Position numbers and translations under genes: made by a program
Assembly: GCF_021018805.1 (NCBI RefSeq)
Contig: NC_086256.1
Location: 11,412,032 to 11,476,031, forward strand
Direction of reading: 5' to 3'
Length of the DNA: 64,000 nt
DNA from: Prinia subflava
Lineage: Eukaryota; Chordata; Aves; Passeriformes; Cisticolidae
Shown here: in pieces, positions 11,473-24,400 of the stretch
Position numbering within the stretch: the stretch's first letter is position 1
Layout of the letters: every line of letters starts with the position of its first letter
The notes under the pieces: model-generated
The model's input: the letters and a program-made list of their open reading frames with translations, nothing else
Database searches by the model: none
Told to the model about the DNA's origin: nothing

Positions 11473-14220
11473 GATGTTTCCACTTTTGAGACAAACAATT
11501 GTCCTACAAAGTTGCATAACCAAACTGTTGAGGTCTGGCTCCAGATGGAGCATCATAATCCTTGGAAAACTGTACACAGGGCATCACAACCAGTATTTTG
11601 TAAGCAGCTGACATGTACTTTTTTGTGGAATGATTCAGTGATGTTAATTTTTATTTTACCTTTTGCAGCATATTTAACTGTGAAAGTAGTGTGTGTTCTT
11701 TGATATTTAACCCAGTAACATATATGAAATCACCACTTTTGCAGATATGAGCAAGGTGACACCAGATTCAATATTCTCCCATAGATAAAGCTTATGGAAA
11801 GATTCATCAGTTCTGCCAGTCCAGATTTGTCTTTCAGAATGGCCCATGTTATTTGGACCATTCCAAGTAAGTGTATGGATGGGATACAGATGGGATTTGT
11901 AATTCACCTGGAGTGAAATTGTGATATATGGTGCATTTGGTTTAACAAAAGGAATGGTTTGTGCTTTGAAGCCCAACGATGACAATATAAATCAGCTTTT
12001 AGTTATGTCGTAGCTGTGTTTACCTCAAATTATTTTTGAGACACCAGTGCTAAAGTGGAACATAGTGTAGCATCTGTTATAAAGTCAGAGAAACTCGCTC
12101 CTTGGTCTTCTATCGGTAAAGGTTAAATCCTATGCTGGAGAACAGTACTTTCAAAAACCCCAATTGTACCTAATGTATCATCTCAGTGTGATTTTTTTTT
12201 TAAAGTTCTTCTTATGTGTTATTTTCTCACCTCAGCACAGTCTGTTTCTGTGCATTCAAATGAAATATTCTGTTAAGATGTATAATGTTTGAAAGCCTCT
12301 TCTCTAAAATCCAGTGAGACACATTTTCTCTTTTACTAGTAGATAGTGATAACGTAAGTCTCTAGTCTCATTAGTTTATAAAAAACACCCCATAGCCCTT
12401 GTGTGCTTTAAAAAAGCAGGAGGTAGAAGAGACATGATTAAGTTGTTAAGAATTGTAAGGAAAATGTTTCTTTTGCAGCAAAAATAGACTTATATTAGTT
12501 CAGTATTAATGTTTTGGAAGACAAGGGAGTCTTTGATTCTGAAGTTAATATGCTCATGTCCTGCATGAAAAAACTTAGTATTTACATTAGTCAGTTTGTG
12601 ACAGAACTACAAAATGGCATGTTGATATCTTTTACTATTTATAATTTACCTTTCTGTCAATATTCTTTTTCTTGTTTATCTTATCACCCTGAATGAGATG
12701 AGCTAGGAACTTTGCTTTTCTTTATGATTATTCTCAGGTGTGTTTTGTTATTCTTGGCAATTACAGAATCTGTCAACTCTTCATAGACATGTTTAGTAAG
12801 TAGCATCATTATTTTATTCAAGGCTTTAAATTTGACCAAAATTCATTTATTTGATATTTTCATATAATTGTCTGGGTTTGTGTTAGAAGATTAAGCATGT
12901 GCTATAGAATCTAAATTTCATTTTTTGTAAGAAAATGGCTGATGATTTTAGTATGTGATTTAGATAAAAAATTTAGTATGATAGGGAACAGACAACAAGC
13001 AAGTGATAAGAAAGTAGTCATCAGATGAACTCTCCATGTATTTGTCATTCACCTGAGTGAATTTTCTCCTTTTTTGTAGGTCCATCCTAAGCTTCTGGAT
13101 ATCACAAGTCTCTTATTCCTTTGTACTATTCTTAAATGTAAATGTCAGCTTAAATTTGGTTCTCAGGCTGTTTTGTTGAAAACATGGAAAAAGGCTAAAA
13201 GGTCAATCATATTTATCTTAATGCAAATTGTTTTCAATAATTGTGTTTTCGCTCCTCATTGATTCTAATGGGACATAATATAAGTGCTCAAAAATCAATA
13301 TACAATACAAAGTACAATTTATAGCATTATGAGTTAAAAAAAGAGAAATGTCCATTAATATTCATGTGATTTTTGTGTTTTATTAGCTGTGCAGTATCAT
13401 TTATCAGATATGGTACACTAAATCCCATTGAAATCAGTGAGAAATACAAACGTGACTATTCACTCTGCTGACTTACTATAATGTTTTGGTTATTTAGAGC
13501 TACTAAATGTTTATTGCCAATATTCTGGATTTTTTCTCTACCTCCTGAGAGGGGGTTCTCTGAAATTCAGTGCTTTTCCAAACTATCCACTCAAACACAT
13601 CCTTCAGTAGTGCATCCTTTGGCTGTGTCTTTTGGAATGCTAATGACTCATACTTCCTTAGGGTTATCTGGGTTTTCATCCTCAGTGTCAGGTAGCCTGA
13701 TGTGGTGAACACCACATTAGGCATTCCAAGTGTGTAGACAGAACTTTGATCTTGTACTTGATTGGAATTTATTAGATGAAAATGTCTTGCATTAGATTCT
13801 GATGTCCCGGAGTCAGTACTAAACTCATCACTGATTTCTGTGGGGCATCTTAAGTAATAAATACTGAAGTATATTCTGTGATTCTATTGTTATTGAGGGG
13901 AGAAAAATATTCTTTACTTTGGCACATACAGTCTCTTGTCTCAAGCAAGCTAGGAGATACATTTCCTTTTGCTTTGTTTCCCAAGAGCTTCCAGTTCTGT
14001 AGAATTGAAAGCCATAGTCCTGCTAGCATATAGGCTGCTGAGCTGCTGTAATATCAGTGTTTTGTTTAGTAATGTATGTGACAGAGATGAGAGGTTGTAC
14101 TGTAGATCTGCAGTCCTAAAACCAAAAGATGCCAAAGAACTGAGTTGCTCTGGCTTGAGCTTCAGGGACTGATACCTATGGTAGAATGCATCTATACTAG
14201 AGAGATATATGCAGGGTGAT
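11473..14220 (+). other. Intronic DNA, no gene recognised
   Basis: It begins with the right GATGT target-site duplication of the preceding LTR. The remainder is AT-rich presumed intron with long T- and A-rich stretches. No domain, repeat family or RNA gene was recognised. Confidence 0.6.
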
Positions 14221-14300
14221 GGAATTGTAGAATAATTTAGGCTGGAAAAGTCCTCTAAGATCATCAAGTCCCACTGTTAATCCAGCACTGCCAAGTGCAT
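14221..14300 (-). mobile_element. Short CR1 LINE 3' end (minus strand)
   Basis: The segment reads as the reverse complement of a CR1 3' terminus: GGAATTGTAGAATAATTTAG, GGCTGGAAAAGTCCTCTAAG, ATCATCAAGTCCCACTGTTA, ATCCAGCACTGCCAAG. Only about 80 bases remain before it runs into a TATGTGTGTATACATATATG stretch. Heavily 5'-truncated and diverged. Confidence 0.88.
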
Positions 14301-15167
14301 GTATGTGTGTATACATATATGTAATGAGATCATAGAATAGGTTATTGTAATGTGCACACTGGAAACTATTTTGGTCCCTGGGATATGAGAAAAACTGAAA
14401 TACAGAGGAACTTGTGTCATGAATCTTAACCCTTGAATTAGAAACTTGACTTGTTCATACACATTATCTTGCAGCTTTTAAGCTGAACTGATTAAATACC
14501 TGTCTCCCATCCTATACATTCATTAGCACAAACTCTAGCTTTCTGAAATCATAAAAAAGTGTTTTGAGATTTGTAGCTTTTCTTCTTTTTGGAGTAAAAT
14601 CCTATGGGTTTTTTTAAAATTATTTTTAAGACTCTAGTTTAAGTTCAACTGCCCTGAACACAATGTAGTATCATTCAGACTTTTGAACACTTCTGCAATA
14701 TTGGTCAAACTATTCCTACTGTCTGCTTGAGGCTGGAACTAAGACAGTTCATATGCTTTCCTCTGTAAGTCATATCTTTCACTTTGGGTGCAAGAAAAGT
14801 CCATTTTCATGTTCTTTTATGTTTTCTGCAGGATTTCATTGGTGTTTTGCAAGTGTGTCTGAAGAGCTGATGTTTCTAAGTATTAACAGAGTTCTTGATG
14901 TTTTAAGATAGAAGTGTGATAGAGGGTCTGGATTTTTGCACAGATTTGGGGAACAGAGTATAATTCAAGCACTTTTTAATCAACAAGTGTAGTTTCATTA
15001 CCTCTGATAGCTCATTTACCTACTGCTGGTTTTGTGTTGTAGAAGACAGAGATTGAAATATTCCTCCCTGAAGCAGCAGTTTGAAAGTCAAAGCAGCAGC
15101 AGTGGCAGCAGCCACAGCGCTCTGTGCTTTTCATCCTGCCGGGTGCTGTGCCTGCAGTTCACCCTGT
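14301..15167 (+). other. Intronic DNA, no gene recognised
   Basis: AT-rich presumed intron between a CR1 fragment and a minisatellite. It starts with a short alternating purine-pyrimidine tract (about 14298-14322). Near 15085-15115 there is a short AGCAGCAGCAGTGGCAGCAG run just before the minisatellite. Nothing else recognised. Confidence 0.6.
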
Positions 15168-15471
15168 GCTTGTGCTGGGTGGGCTTTGTGCTGCGTGGGG
15201 TTTGTGCTGCGTGGGGTTTGTGCTGCATGGGGTTCATCCTGCGTGGGGTTTGTGCTGCATGGGGTTCATCCTGCGTGGGGTTTGTGCTGGGTGGGCTTTG
15301 TGCTGCATGGGGTTCATCCTGCGTGGGGTTTGTGCTGCGTGGGGTTTGTGCTGGGTGGGCTTTGTGCTGGGTGGGCTTTGTGCTGCATGGGGTTCATCCT
15401 GCGTGGGGTTTGTGCTGCATGGGGTTCATCCTGCGTGGGGTTTGTCCTCAGTGGGGTTCATCCTGTGTGGA
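15168..15471 (+). repeat. 16-bp minisatellite, 19 units
   Basis: Nineteen contiguous units of exactly 16 bp, with the base unit GTTTGTGCTGCGTGGG. Four subtypes alternate: GTTTGTGCTGCGTGGG, GTTTGTGCTGCATGGG, GTTCATCCTGCGTGGG and CTTTGTGCTGGGTGGG. The CATGGG subtype is always followed by the GTTCATCC subtype, giving a recurring 32-bp dimer. The last two units are degenerate (GTTTGTCCTCAGTGGG, GTTCATCCTGTGTGGA). The unit lacks stops and 16 is not divisible by 3, so all three + frames are open and produce Cys/Trp/Gly-rich pseudo-proteins of 144-179 residues (15032-15588). These are not genes. The G-rich strand is the ST6GALNAC5 sense strand. Confidence 0.95.
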
Positions 15472-18247
15472 GTTCATGCTCCAGCCCCCTCCCTCGGGAG
15501 GTTTTTCTCCTCTAAGCACCTCATGCTGTATTATCTGTTTTGGTTGTCTGGTAGATGGAATGAGCTTTTGATCACCGTCCTTTTTTAACTAGGTTTTGAT
15601 GTCAGGAAGAAAGCTGATGAATGCTTTTTTTTTGATCCTCTCTGAGGAGGTATGTTTGAAGGACCATGAATTGTGTTCCCACTTACTGAAGAAATTCTCT
15701 TTAAAAATTATCTCATGTCAATATCCATTATATTTTCTAGTACTCTCTTTGAGACTTCTGGATTTTGTCTACTCCATAAACACTGCTCCTCATGAAATTT
15801 AACATTTTCTTGCCTTTAGCCCTCCCTTCTTTTTTGCTTTCTACTTTCTACCTTCTGCTTGCTTAAATAATCATGTTTCATGTTTTGTTTTACTTCTGCC
15901 TTTCAGACTTCAGTTGTATCTTTGTGCTAAGTACACCTTGGAGGCTTATGACACTAATCGGGGCTTATGATGCTTGTTTTGCCTATTACATATAATAAGG
16001 ATCAATACCTCAGCTTGATTCCGCCTAAGACTTCCCTGTCTTTAAACAGGAATTAGGTTTGAGCTCCATAACTCTGCCTAATGCTAGACATCACATCTGT
16101 ATTCCAACTACTAAGGACAGCTTTCCTGTTCAGGAGCAGATGGAGATTTGGAGGACTGTGGCTCCTTCGTGACCACGGTCAAATTACCCAAAACTTTGAG
16201 CTCAAAAAAGCCAGGCCTCCCTGGAGTGAATCTAGTCAGGCATCCAGCCTAGAGCTGGGTGGAATTTCTCAATCCTATTTAATTACACAGGTCTATCTTT
16301 AAATTGTGTTTCCGCAGGTGCATTTATTTTGTCATAGAAAGTCTTAATCCTAAAAAGAGAGGAGGTTTAAATTTAAGCATTGAACAAATCTATGGTTAAT
16401 TACAAACTGCACTGTAATACAAATAAAGTTCAATTTGATGCCGTGTGCCCAAATCTTCATATTAGTTACTAATTTAAAACTATTCTATATGGTCAGTTAT
16501 TTGCAGCTGTAAATATTCTTTGTTGTTGTGTTTTAGGACCTTTTATGGTTAGCTTCTTTGACTGCAGTTGTAGATATGGTTTGACAACTATAAACATTTG
16601 TTTTTCCTCTATAGATGATTGTAGGTGTAGGTGATTTCCTTTGCAGGAATAGTCCAGATTATAAAAAATGTCATTTTAGCTATTTAATGGATAAATTAAT
16701 AACCACTAAAGTGAATTAATAATTAATAATTAATTAATAATTCACTTTAGCAATATTTTAATGCACATTCATAAATAATCTGTGGGAGAGAGGTAATCCC
16801 TTTAAGCATTGCTGTGTGTTGTCCTAAATGAGGCTGAGGTTTGGTGACTAGTTTGTGGAGAAATTAATGATATTGGGTATACAAAATTACTTCAATGTGC
16901 AGATTTCCCTGTGTTTTGAAGATCAAAGAAAGCATAAACATGAAAACAAGTAGGATATATTTACTTATTTTGCTCTAAGATAAAGTGGAATCCCAAGTGA
17001 AATTAAATTTATTTTAATTATTGATTTAATGTCAAATAAATTGCATGGCAAGCGTGTTTCTTCAGTTGTTTTTTAGGAATGGAATTGATCTGGATGTGTT
17101 GTGTATAGTTTATACACTTTGTGTGTACCAGTGAGCCATGTTATAATAACAGTGAGAGGATGAGTTTCTTTCATAATTCTCCCATTCTATTCTGTATATA
17201 AAGGGACCAGCCTTAAAACATACTTTGATATCAGTATATCTGGCTTCTTGTAGGGACAGCCTACCAGAAAGCAAAAACTTTTAAAAAATATTTCAAGTTG
17301 TTATTATTTTTTCAATTTTAAATATTTCAATACCAGATTTTTTATATTTCATATGACATATTTTTATATCTGTATTTTTTCTTTTAAAAAAAAAAATTAG
17401 GAAAACCAAGTAACTCTGATATTGAGAGGAAAAGCAGCTTCCAGGAAGCTTAGGTTTTGCTTGTTTTTCTAAAAAAACAATTTTCAAAACAGAAGTGGTT
17501 TTTGAAGTATTTTCTGTGAATAGAATCTGTGAATGTGTTCAAATTGTGACCATCATCATCAGTATTTTGCTTTTCTTCAAGAGAAATTGGTTGATATGAC
17601 TGACTATGGTGGGGTATTAATTTATAGGTAAAGATGTGCCATTAAGAACTTGTGTTCATCTTGGAAATCATTCATTGTCTTTCACAGTCCTGTTACAATG
17701 TTTTAAGCTTGACCATTAAATACATGTAACTGAATATTTAACTACATCTGTAAATATTTCGGGCCAGGACTCACCTAGCTCCTTCCAGACAGTTCTCCTT
17801 GACTCTTAGTGCTTTCACTGCATAATTTCAGATTCTGAAATGAAAATAAACTCCTGAAAACCCAAAACTTATTTTGTAGTCTGAAATGTTCTGTTATGAG
17901 CAAGCATCTGATGCAGTAATTCAAGTTCCAATGTTACAGTATGTCAGGGGTTCAATGAATAATCAGGGCAAGTCACATTTCTCTGTACTAACAAATTGGG
18001 TGTTTGCAAGTGTACTATATTTTCAACTTGATAAATGTTTAATGATGACAGCATTTAATTATGTGTTCAAATTCCAAAGATTGTGTTTATCATGAATTAT
18101 TTACTAGGGTGAAGATTTTATTCAATTTTTTTTTTTTTTTTTGTTCAGTGTGGATTACTTTAGGAAAAGGGATTTCAGAATTGATTTAATGCCTATTTAA
18201 TACCTAACTGACTTTGGCTTTCTGATGCTTCATAAACCCTTTGATAA
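15472..18247 (+). other. Intronic DNA with an AT-rich palindrome
   Basis: Presumed intron, very AT-rich. Apart from the palindrome at 16706-16750 and poly(A)/poly(T) tracts (17388-17396 and 18129-18142), no gene, element or RNA was recognised. Confidence 0.6.
16706..16750. repeat. 45-bp AT-rich inverted repeat
   Basis: The outer arms CTAAAGTGAATTA and TAATTCACTTTAG are perfect 13-bp inverted copies. The centre is built of AATTAATA words and is itself close to palindromic. It could extrude as a hairpin or cruciform. There is no adjacent target-site duplication or longer terminal repeat to support a transposon origin. Confidence 0.85.
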
Positions 18248-18279
18248 GGGGGGGTGGGGGGTGTATGGGTGGGGAGGGG
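18248..18279 (+). repeat. G-rich tract with G-quadruplex potential
   Basis: Five G runs (7, 6, 3, 4 and 4 Gs) separated by loops of 1, 5, 1 and 1 bases within 32 bases. This satisfies the usual four-tract G-quadruplex pattern with very short loops. The G-rich strand is the sense strand of the host gene, so it could fold in the nascent intron RNA. It lies in otherwise AT-rich DNA. Confidence 0.85.
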
Positions 18280-18313
18280 AATGTTTAGTCAAATATTTAA
18301 TCTTTATTTCCAG

Positions 18314-18402
18314 ATCACAGGATATTCTGAGTTGGAAGGGATCCAAAAGGATCATCAAGTCCAACTCTAAGTGAATGGCCCATACAAAAGTTGAACCCCA
18401 CC
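18314..18402 (-). mobile_element. Short CR1 LINE 3' end (minus strand)
   Basis: Reverse complement of a CR1 3' terminus of a different subtype from those at 92 and 14221: ATCACAGGATATTCTGAGTT, GGAAGGGATCCAAAAGGATC, ATCATCAAGTCCAACTCTAA, GAACCCCACCCACA. About 90 bases remain. The open frames overlapping it are incidental. Confidence 0.87.
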
Positions 18403-21400
18403 CACATTTTCAGTTTCAGGTTGTACCTTAAGATGTGAAAATGCATGAAATTTTATGCATCTATGGGGAAAGTCTTTTTGAGAAGGATCAGAATAAAGGA
18501 CAGTATGGTTTGGAACAGAGATCCATTGATGCTCTGTATAAATTAGCATACACTCCACGAATCCTTCAAGCTACAGATTATAGAGTGACTTTTTTTTCAA
18601 GGATGGTTAAATTCTACTTATTACATTTGGTCACATGGGTCAAGTTGGGTTGTACTACCCTTTCTGTAGTTGTAGTAGATTGCTGTGAGTGGAACAAATT
18701 GAGGTTACTTTGGCCAGGGAGCTGGAAAGAAATGAGCACTGGGATGTTGGTGGGGTAGGGTCCCTAGGGAATGCAGTAGCGAACCCTTTCTGTTACTGTG
18801 TATTTATTTTAAGGCACAAGTGGGGAACCAGGCCTTAATGTGCTGGGAAATCTATAAACATGTAATAAATAGTTCAATTGCCAGACCTAAAGAATTTGAG
18901 GGCTATGTCAGATGAAAGACAACAGGTAAGGCAAGAAGTTGCAAGGTAAAACATAAAGTAATGCTGACTGTTACAGTATACTTGTGTCTGAACTCTGAGA
19001 AGTCTTTGTAAGTGGTAAATGTATTCTGGATAGTGATTATCTCATATTGATACAGGTACATGGTAATTTAAATGATGTATCAAACACCAGGGGGGAAAAG
19101 TGAAAAAGAAAGTTAAAGCATCAGAAGATAAAATAAGTAACTGAACTACCTACAAATGTCTATGCTGATTATATGTACCTGTGCAGTGAGAAGTTCCTTC
19201 AGTATTGCAAAATGTCCCAAAGGTTCTAAACTGCTGTAACCCAAAGTGATTTGTTTTGTTAGTAGAATGGAGGTTCTCAGCATGAGTGTGAGAAGGCACG
19301 CCTGTGTGTCACTCCTGGTTAGGCTTTGGTAGACAGAATAAAATGTTCTACACTGTATAAAAATATACTAGATGAGATTATTAACTACCTACTAGGCTGC
19401 AGAGGAAGGCTGAAATACTTCTTTAGAGCACTGATGTCAAAGCAACACGTCTGATGCATGTGAAACATCTTCTGTGGGGATTACCTCATATATCAGGTAC
19501 TTTTTTCAGTTAATGTCTGTGTGCCTGTTGCTTTCTCAGATCAGCTGTCTTGTGTTCTTGTATTTGGTTGTGATCCAGTAAGAATGCAAGGGGCCATATT
19601 TTTGATGCTACTTCAGCATCTGTGGAGGTATCACTTGAGGCACACAGTGAGAAAAGGAGTTTTTGGAATATGCATTTTAGTAGCATATGAATATTAAAGA
19701 ATTCTGGCATGATACATCTAATTCTTGAGGTATATTCTGAAGGAGCAAGCTTAATATTTAGAATAAGTTATGAAAGAAAGAGCCAGCCTCATTTGGGTTG
19801 CTGTTGTGACACTGCTCATCAGCTGTGTAACACTGTGAGGTACTTCAGTGTCTGTCAGCCTTGTAATCTGATGAGCTATACTTGGAATAAACCTGAGTTG
19901 ATGAAACAATCAGGGAGCCTTTGGCTCTCTCAGAACTGATTAGAGAAAATCTAGCTGGTCTTTGCTCATGTGACACATAACACTGTGCTCTGTGTACTAA
20001 GGCTGAACCATGGAGATTTTGATCATTACTTAATGCTAATAGCTGCTAAGGGCATGGTTGCCTCATTAGACAGAGCCTGCATCCTTGCAAACATTACAAT
20101 TGTGATTATGTAAATACTTCAGTATTTGCTGACAGGCTGGGGAGTTTCTTATTGATATTCCAGACAGCTCTGGTCATTTTTCCATAGATATCAGTAGTGC
20201 AGTGACTGCTAAATGCAGAGGAATGATTGATTCAAATTTATGCATGTTAATTTTCAAACTTCTGTCTAGACTCCATAAAATTACCCAGTCATCCGTGGAG
20301 ATACAACTGAATTTCAAGGTATTGCTTGACACAGTCTGACACGTGCTCATGTGACACCTGCACAGAAAGCAGTGACTGCTTGCTGCGTGGCTGATGTGTG
20401 ACACATACAATGCCCTATGTGGAATATACTGTTCCATGCTTTTGTTCTGTAATAAATGCACTCAACGTGGTTCAGGGAAACCTTCTACTGGAGAGGGATT
20501 TGTACAAACCAATTGATGTGATTACTCACATATATCAGATTAAGGGATTGGTCCCAAAGTCTGTGGGTTTATTTGAAAGTACAGTCAAGGTTTGTGGCTT
20601 TCATCTGCAAGCAAGCAAGAATACTACAAAATAAATTGATGTAGTGTTATTCTCAGTGACTTGATCCCAAATCTGTCTAATAATAATTCAGTGAAATTCC
20701 AGAATGTCTTTGGCATTCTACATTAGTATCAAGTAATTATCTCCAGCTAAGATAAAATGAGGGTCAAGATTGGTTCTGGCTCTTAGGACTGGAGTGTTGC
20801 TTATGTTATTGAACATGTAAATTTAAAGCTGCATTAGGAAGAGATGAAAAAAAAAATTCTCCAAAGTGAATTGGTTAGTGACTTTTTTGAAAGACTTTCA
20901 GAAGTAAAGAAGGGTTACTGACAATTAAGTATATGTTGGTTGGACAGAACAAGCTGCCATAAATTGCTGTTAGTGGAATATTTCTTTTGTTGAGCTCAGT
21001 ATCTCGCGTTTAAAGCTCTTAACTGTAAAGACCTAATTTCTTATAAAATGATTACGCTAAGTTTATAATTTGGCATTTTGTGAAACTTATCAAAACTATA
21101 CATATGGGAGAAAGGTCATAGCCTGCAGTCTTATTCTGACATATTTAGACTAGTAAAATAGTAGATGGTGCCACTGGGTTACTGTGGCTTGGTCTAGCCC
21201 TGCCATCATGGAATCATTTTAGTAAAGTGTGACAGGCAATGCCATCTAAATGTTTGGCTGGTACCTCTAAATATTACAAATACTATTTGACCTATGTGTC
21301 CTTTATCTGTTGCCTAATTTCAGATCATTGAATATGAAGCTGGTGTTGCTGTGGATGTCCTGCTGCAGCACAGTTTCAAGGGCTTTCTTGCCCAGCCTTT

Positions 21401-24400
21401 CCTTCATGTCAGGACCTTTTCCCACACATTGTCCTCTTCATGTGTGTTCTCCTCAAAACCTCCAGACACTTTTTGCAGGGCTCACATTGCTGTTCTGCTT
21501 TTGCTTAGAGAAGGGTGTGAACAGCTCTTCCCACCCCTCCTGTGGCCCACGAGCCCCATTTGAGCCCAGCCTGAGGCCCAGTGACACCAGCCCTCAGGGG
21601 TGCCAGCCTCCAGCTGTGTCCCAGCCCTGCTCAGCCAGGCCCAGCCCTCAGGATGACGTCCTGGCCTGGCCTCAGCACGTCCCTGCCCCGGGAGCTGCCC
21701 GTGTCCCCGGCTGTCCTGCTGTCCTGCCCTGGCTGGAGAGCTGAGGCTGTGCCCTGCCAGCTCCATGGGGAACCCCCAGGGCTTCTGCACCCTGGGGAGC
21801 TGCTGGACCTCACCCAGGTGCCACAGTAGCGTGGTAGGACCAGCACCTGCTAGTTTTAATATAATTCAGTATTTCATGGGTTTAGGACCCTGATTTTACA
21901 GTGATATCAGCACATTAGCCATCACCATGGGAAGGGATCAAGCTGCACAGAACAATATTAATCTTTGAAACAGTTTGAAAATGTTCAAAATTCTAATATG
22001 AGATTATTTTCTTCACTGAGGAGGGTGTGGCAAATCTCAGCTGATAGATTGTGTGACTGAGCCAATTTCCTTCCTGTGTGAATATATTAGCTGTGATAAT
22101 ACCCTGAGAAATCCAGAGGGTCAGTTCTTCAAAAGTAGTTTGATGAAAATTTGCATTTATTTGAAGCAGATTTCAGTGTCTATCTGTTTTAAAGAGCTAG
22201 GTGAAAATATTTTAAAATCCACATTATGAAATAGGAACAGTGGAATTTAACAATTTTGACTGTAACTGTGTTAGGTGAATGTATTGGTTAGCTGTCCATC
22301 ACTACTGATTGTCACCTAACTCTCTAAATCAGTATTTGTGTGGAGATTTGTTGGAGTTAATCAGTTCTTTATAATGACCCCTGTAAATCCAAATGTAAAA
22401 AAATATTCTCAGTTGTTTATATTTATTTCTTCTAGCACAAGAGGAATGCTTTAGAGTATGAATTTGCATCAGAATAATTCATAAAGCAGTTTGTTTCAGG
22501 GCTGTTTATTCCCTTCCAAGCCCTCTCACAAAGTAGCCGCAGTAGAATTATGAATATTGAGATATTTTTTTGAATCACTTGCACAGTGGTCCCACGGGAG
22601 CAGCTTGATCCTGGACAGGGATTTAGTAGACTGTGGGTGCAAGTTGGGATTACAGGAGGCATTGCCCAGGGATGCAGCTGGAGCTAACAATGCTCAATGC
22701 CAGGGACAAACAACACAAACACTGACAGGAGTTTCCATGCCCTACAGAGTTGGTGAAGAGATCCAGGCAAAATAAGATATTATATGTGTTTATCCCAGCA
22801 CATCACAGCTAAGAGGAGAAAAACCCCATGTGATGGAGCTGTTGGTGCCACAGCAAAACATTTCAAGTAGATTGGTGACTGGATTCTATCTGGACTGCAT
22901 CTACATCTACCCCCAGCAGGGGAAGGTGTAGTATTTTCACAATAAAAACAGCTTTGGTTGTACTCGTGTGTTGTGTTGGTGTTTCAGAGGAACACGTGTG
23001 GTTAGCAGGTAGGATGGTTCTGTCAGTGAGAGTCATTTCAGTTTTACCAACAGATGCTCCTGTCTGAGCAGCTGTCCTGCACAGGTCTGTTGCTCTGCTT
23101 CTCAGACAGCTTTGCCTTGTAAACATTTTGGTTCTTATCAGCCCTGTCAGGAAGCAGACAGTCTGCTGCTCTGTCTATACATTAAATTGTATTCTGAAAA
23201 TGGAAATATTTGGAACACAAGTGCTTTGAATAAATATTCGAAGCAGCACAGTGATACAATGCAGCAAAAATAATGAAAATGCTAGGCTCAGTGTTGCAAA
23301 GTGATAACTCCATTGAAAGCACCTTGTGGTGGTGGGTGTATTTCTGTTTGCTATAATTACACATTGTGGAGAACTATTAATGGAAAGCCTGTTTGTGCAA
23401 ACCCTGAGGAGGACATCACTGAGATGCAGAGTTCCCTTTGTGTTCATGATGGCATGCCTTTGATGTGCAAACAAAAGACAACTGCTTTTTTCAAATGCTT
23501 TTTTAATCAAAAACCCCATTTTGCCCTTTTCTGTAAAAATGTGCCCTATTTGGTTGGGACTGGTCTACGTGCACTTTTCATCCCATTATGTTCACATCCG
23601 TAATGGAATGAGTTGTCTTCTTCCATGGGCATAGATGTACAGTGTCAAGATACCTTATCCCAGAGATTTCCTTTATTCTTGCTTTCTAAGTTTTGCTTAT
23701 CATGGAACAAACACCTTCGTACCTCTAAGTCTCCATCCACATTAAGCCAATTGTACCACTTTAATTACGCTTTTATAATTAAATGATATGACTTCTGCAC
23801 GTGCATTGTATTTCATTGAACACATTGCTTTTGAAGTGTTTTTTTAAGATATCCATCTTACTCCTATCATGTTTGTGTATAATCCTACCTCTCAGTACCA
23901 GCAGTCTATTATGTGTATCTAGGTCCCTGATGGTGCATTGTATCCTCAAGTCATTTAGCCCTTTCTCTGTTCATAATGACATGACTGACCCCTCTGAGGC
24001 AATTCCTTGAAAGAAGATAACAGTTTTTCCCCTGACCTTGACCACCAGGCTGACTGTTGTGTTCAGCTCTCCTGAGGACCCTCTTCTGTTTCCCTCAGGA
24101 ATGTGAAAAAGTAATTTCCCCAGATAACAGCCAAAAACCCAATTAAGCTTAGATTAAAGAAAAAGAGGATTTGTTGGCATTTTATGGAATAGAGAGAAAA
24201 AGAAAATAAAAGATAGGAGATATTAAATTGCCCGAAGTAGAGACACAGACTGTCCAGTTTCTACAATTACTCTTCAGTTTACTGAATAATTGATAGAATT
24301 TTAGCTGGTTTTAACCACATAACAGTCAAACACTGTCTCTGTCACAGCCCAAAGCCATGTCTGTCTTTTTCTGTCAGAGCTGGAAAGCCTGTGACACGCT

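Noticed and set aside
13875..13895. TTCTGTGATTCTATTG resembling a CR1 tail
   Set aside because: No CR1 body sequence lies upstream, so it is too short to call.
15032..15588. Three overlapping + frames of 144-179 codons
   Set aside because: They are products of the 16-bp minisatellite. Frames shift into one another because 16 is not a multiple of three.
21310..21846. GC-rich overlapping frames considered as a missing ST6GALNAC5 stem exon
   Set aside because: No similarity to the stem, no anchor or poly-Gln segment, and no convincing phase-0 donor and acceptor pair.
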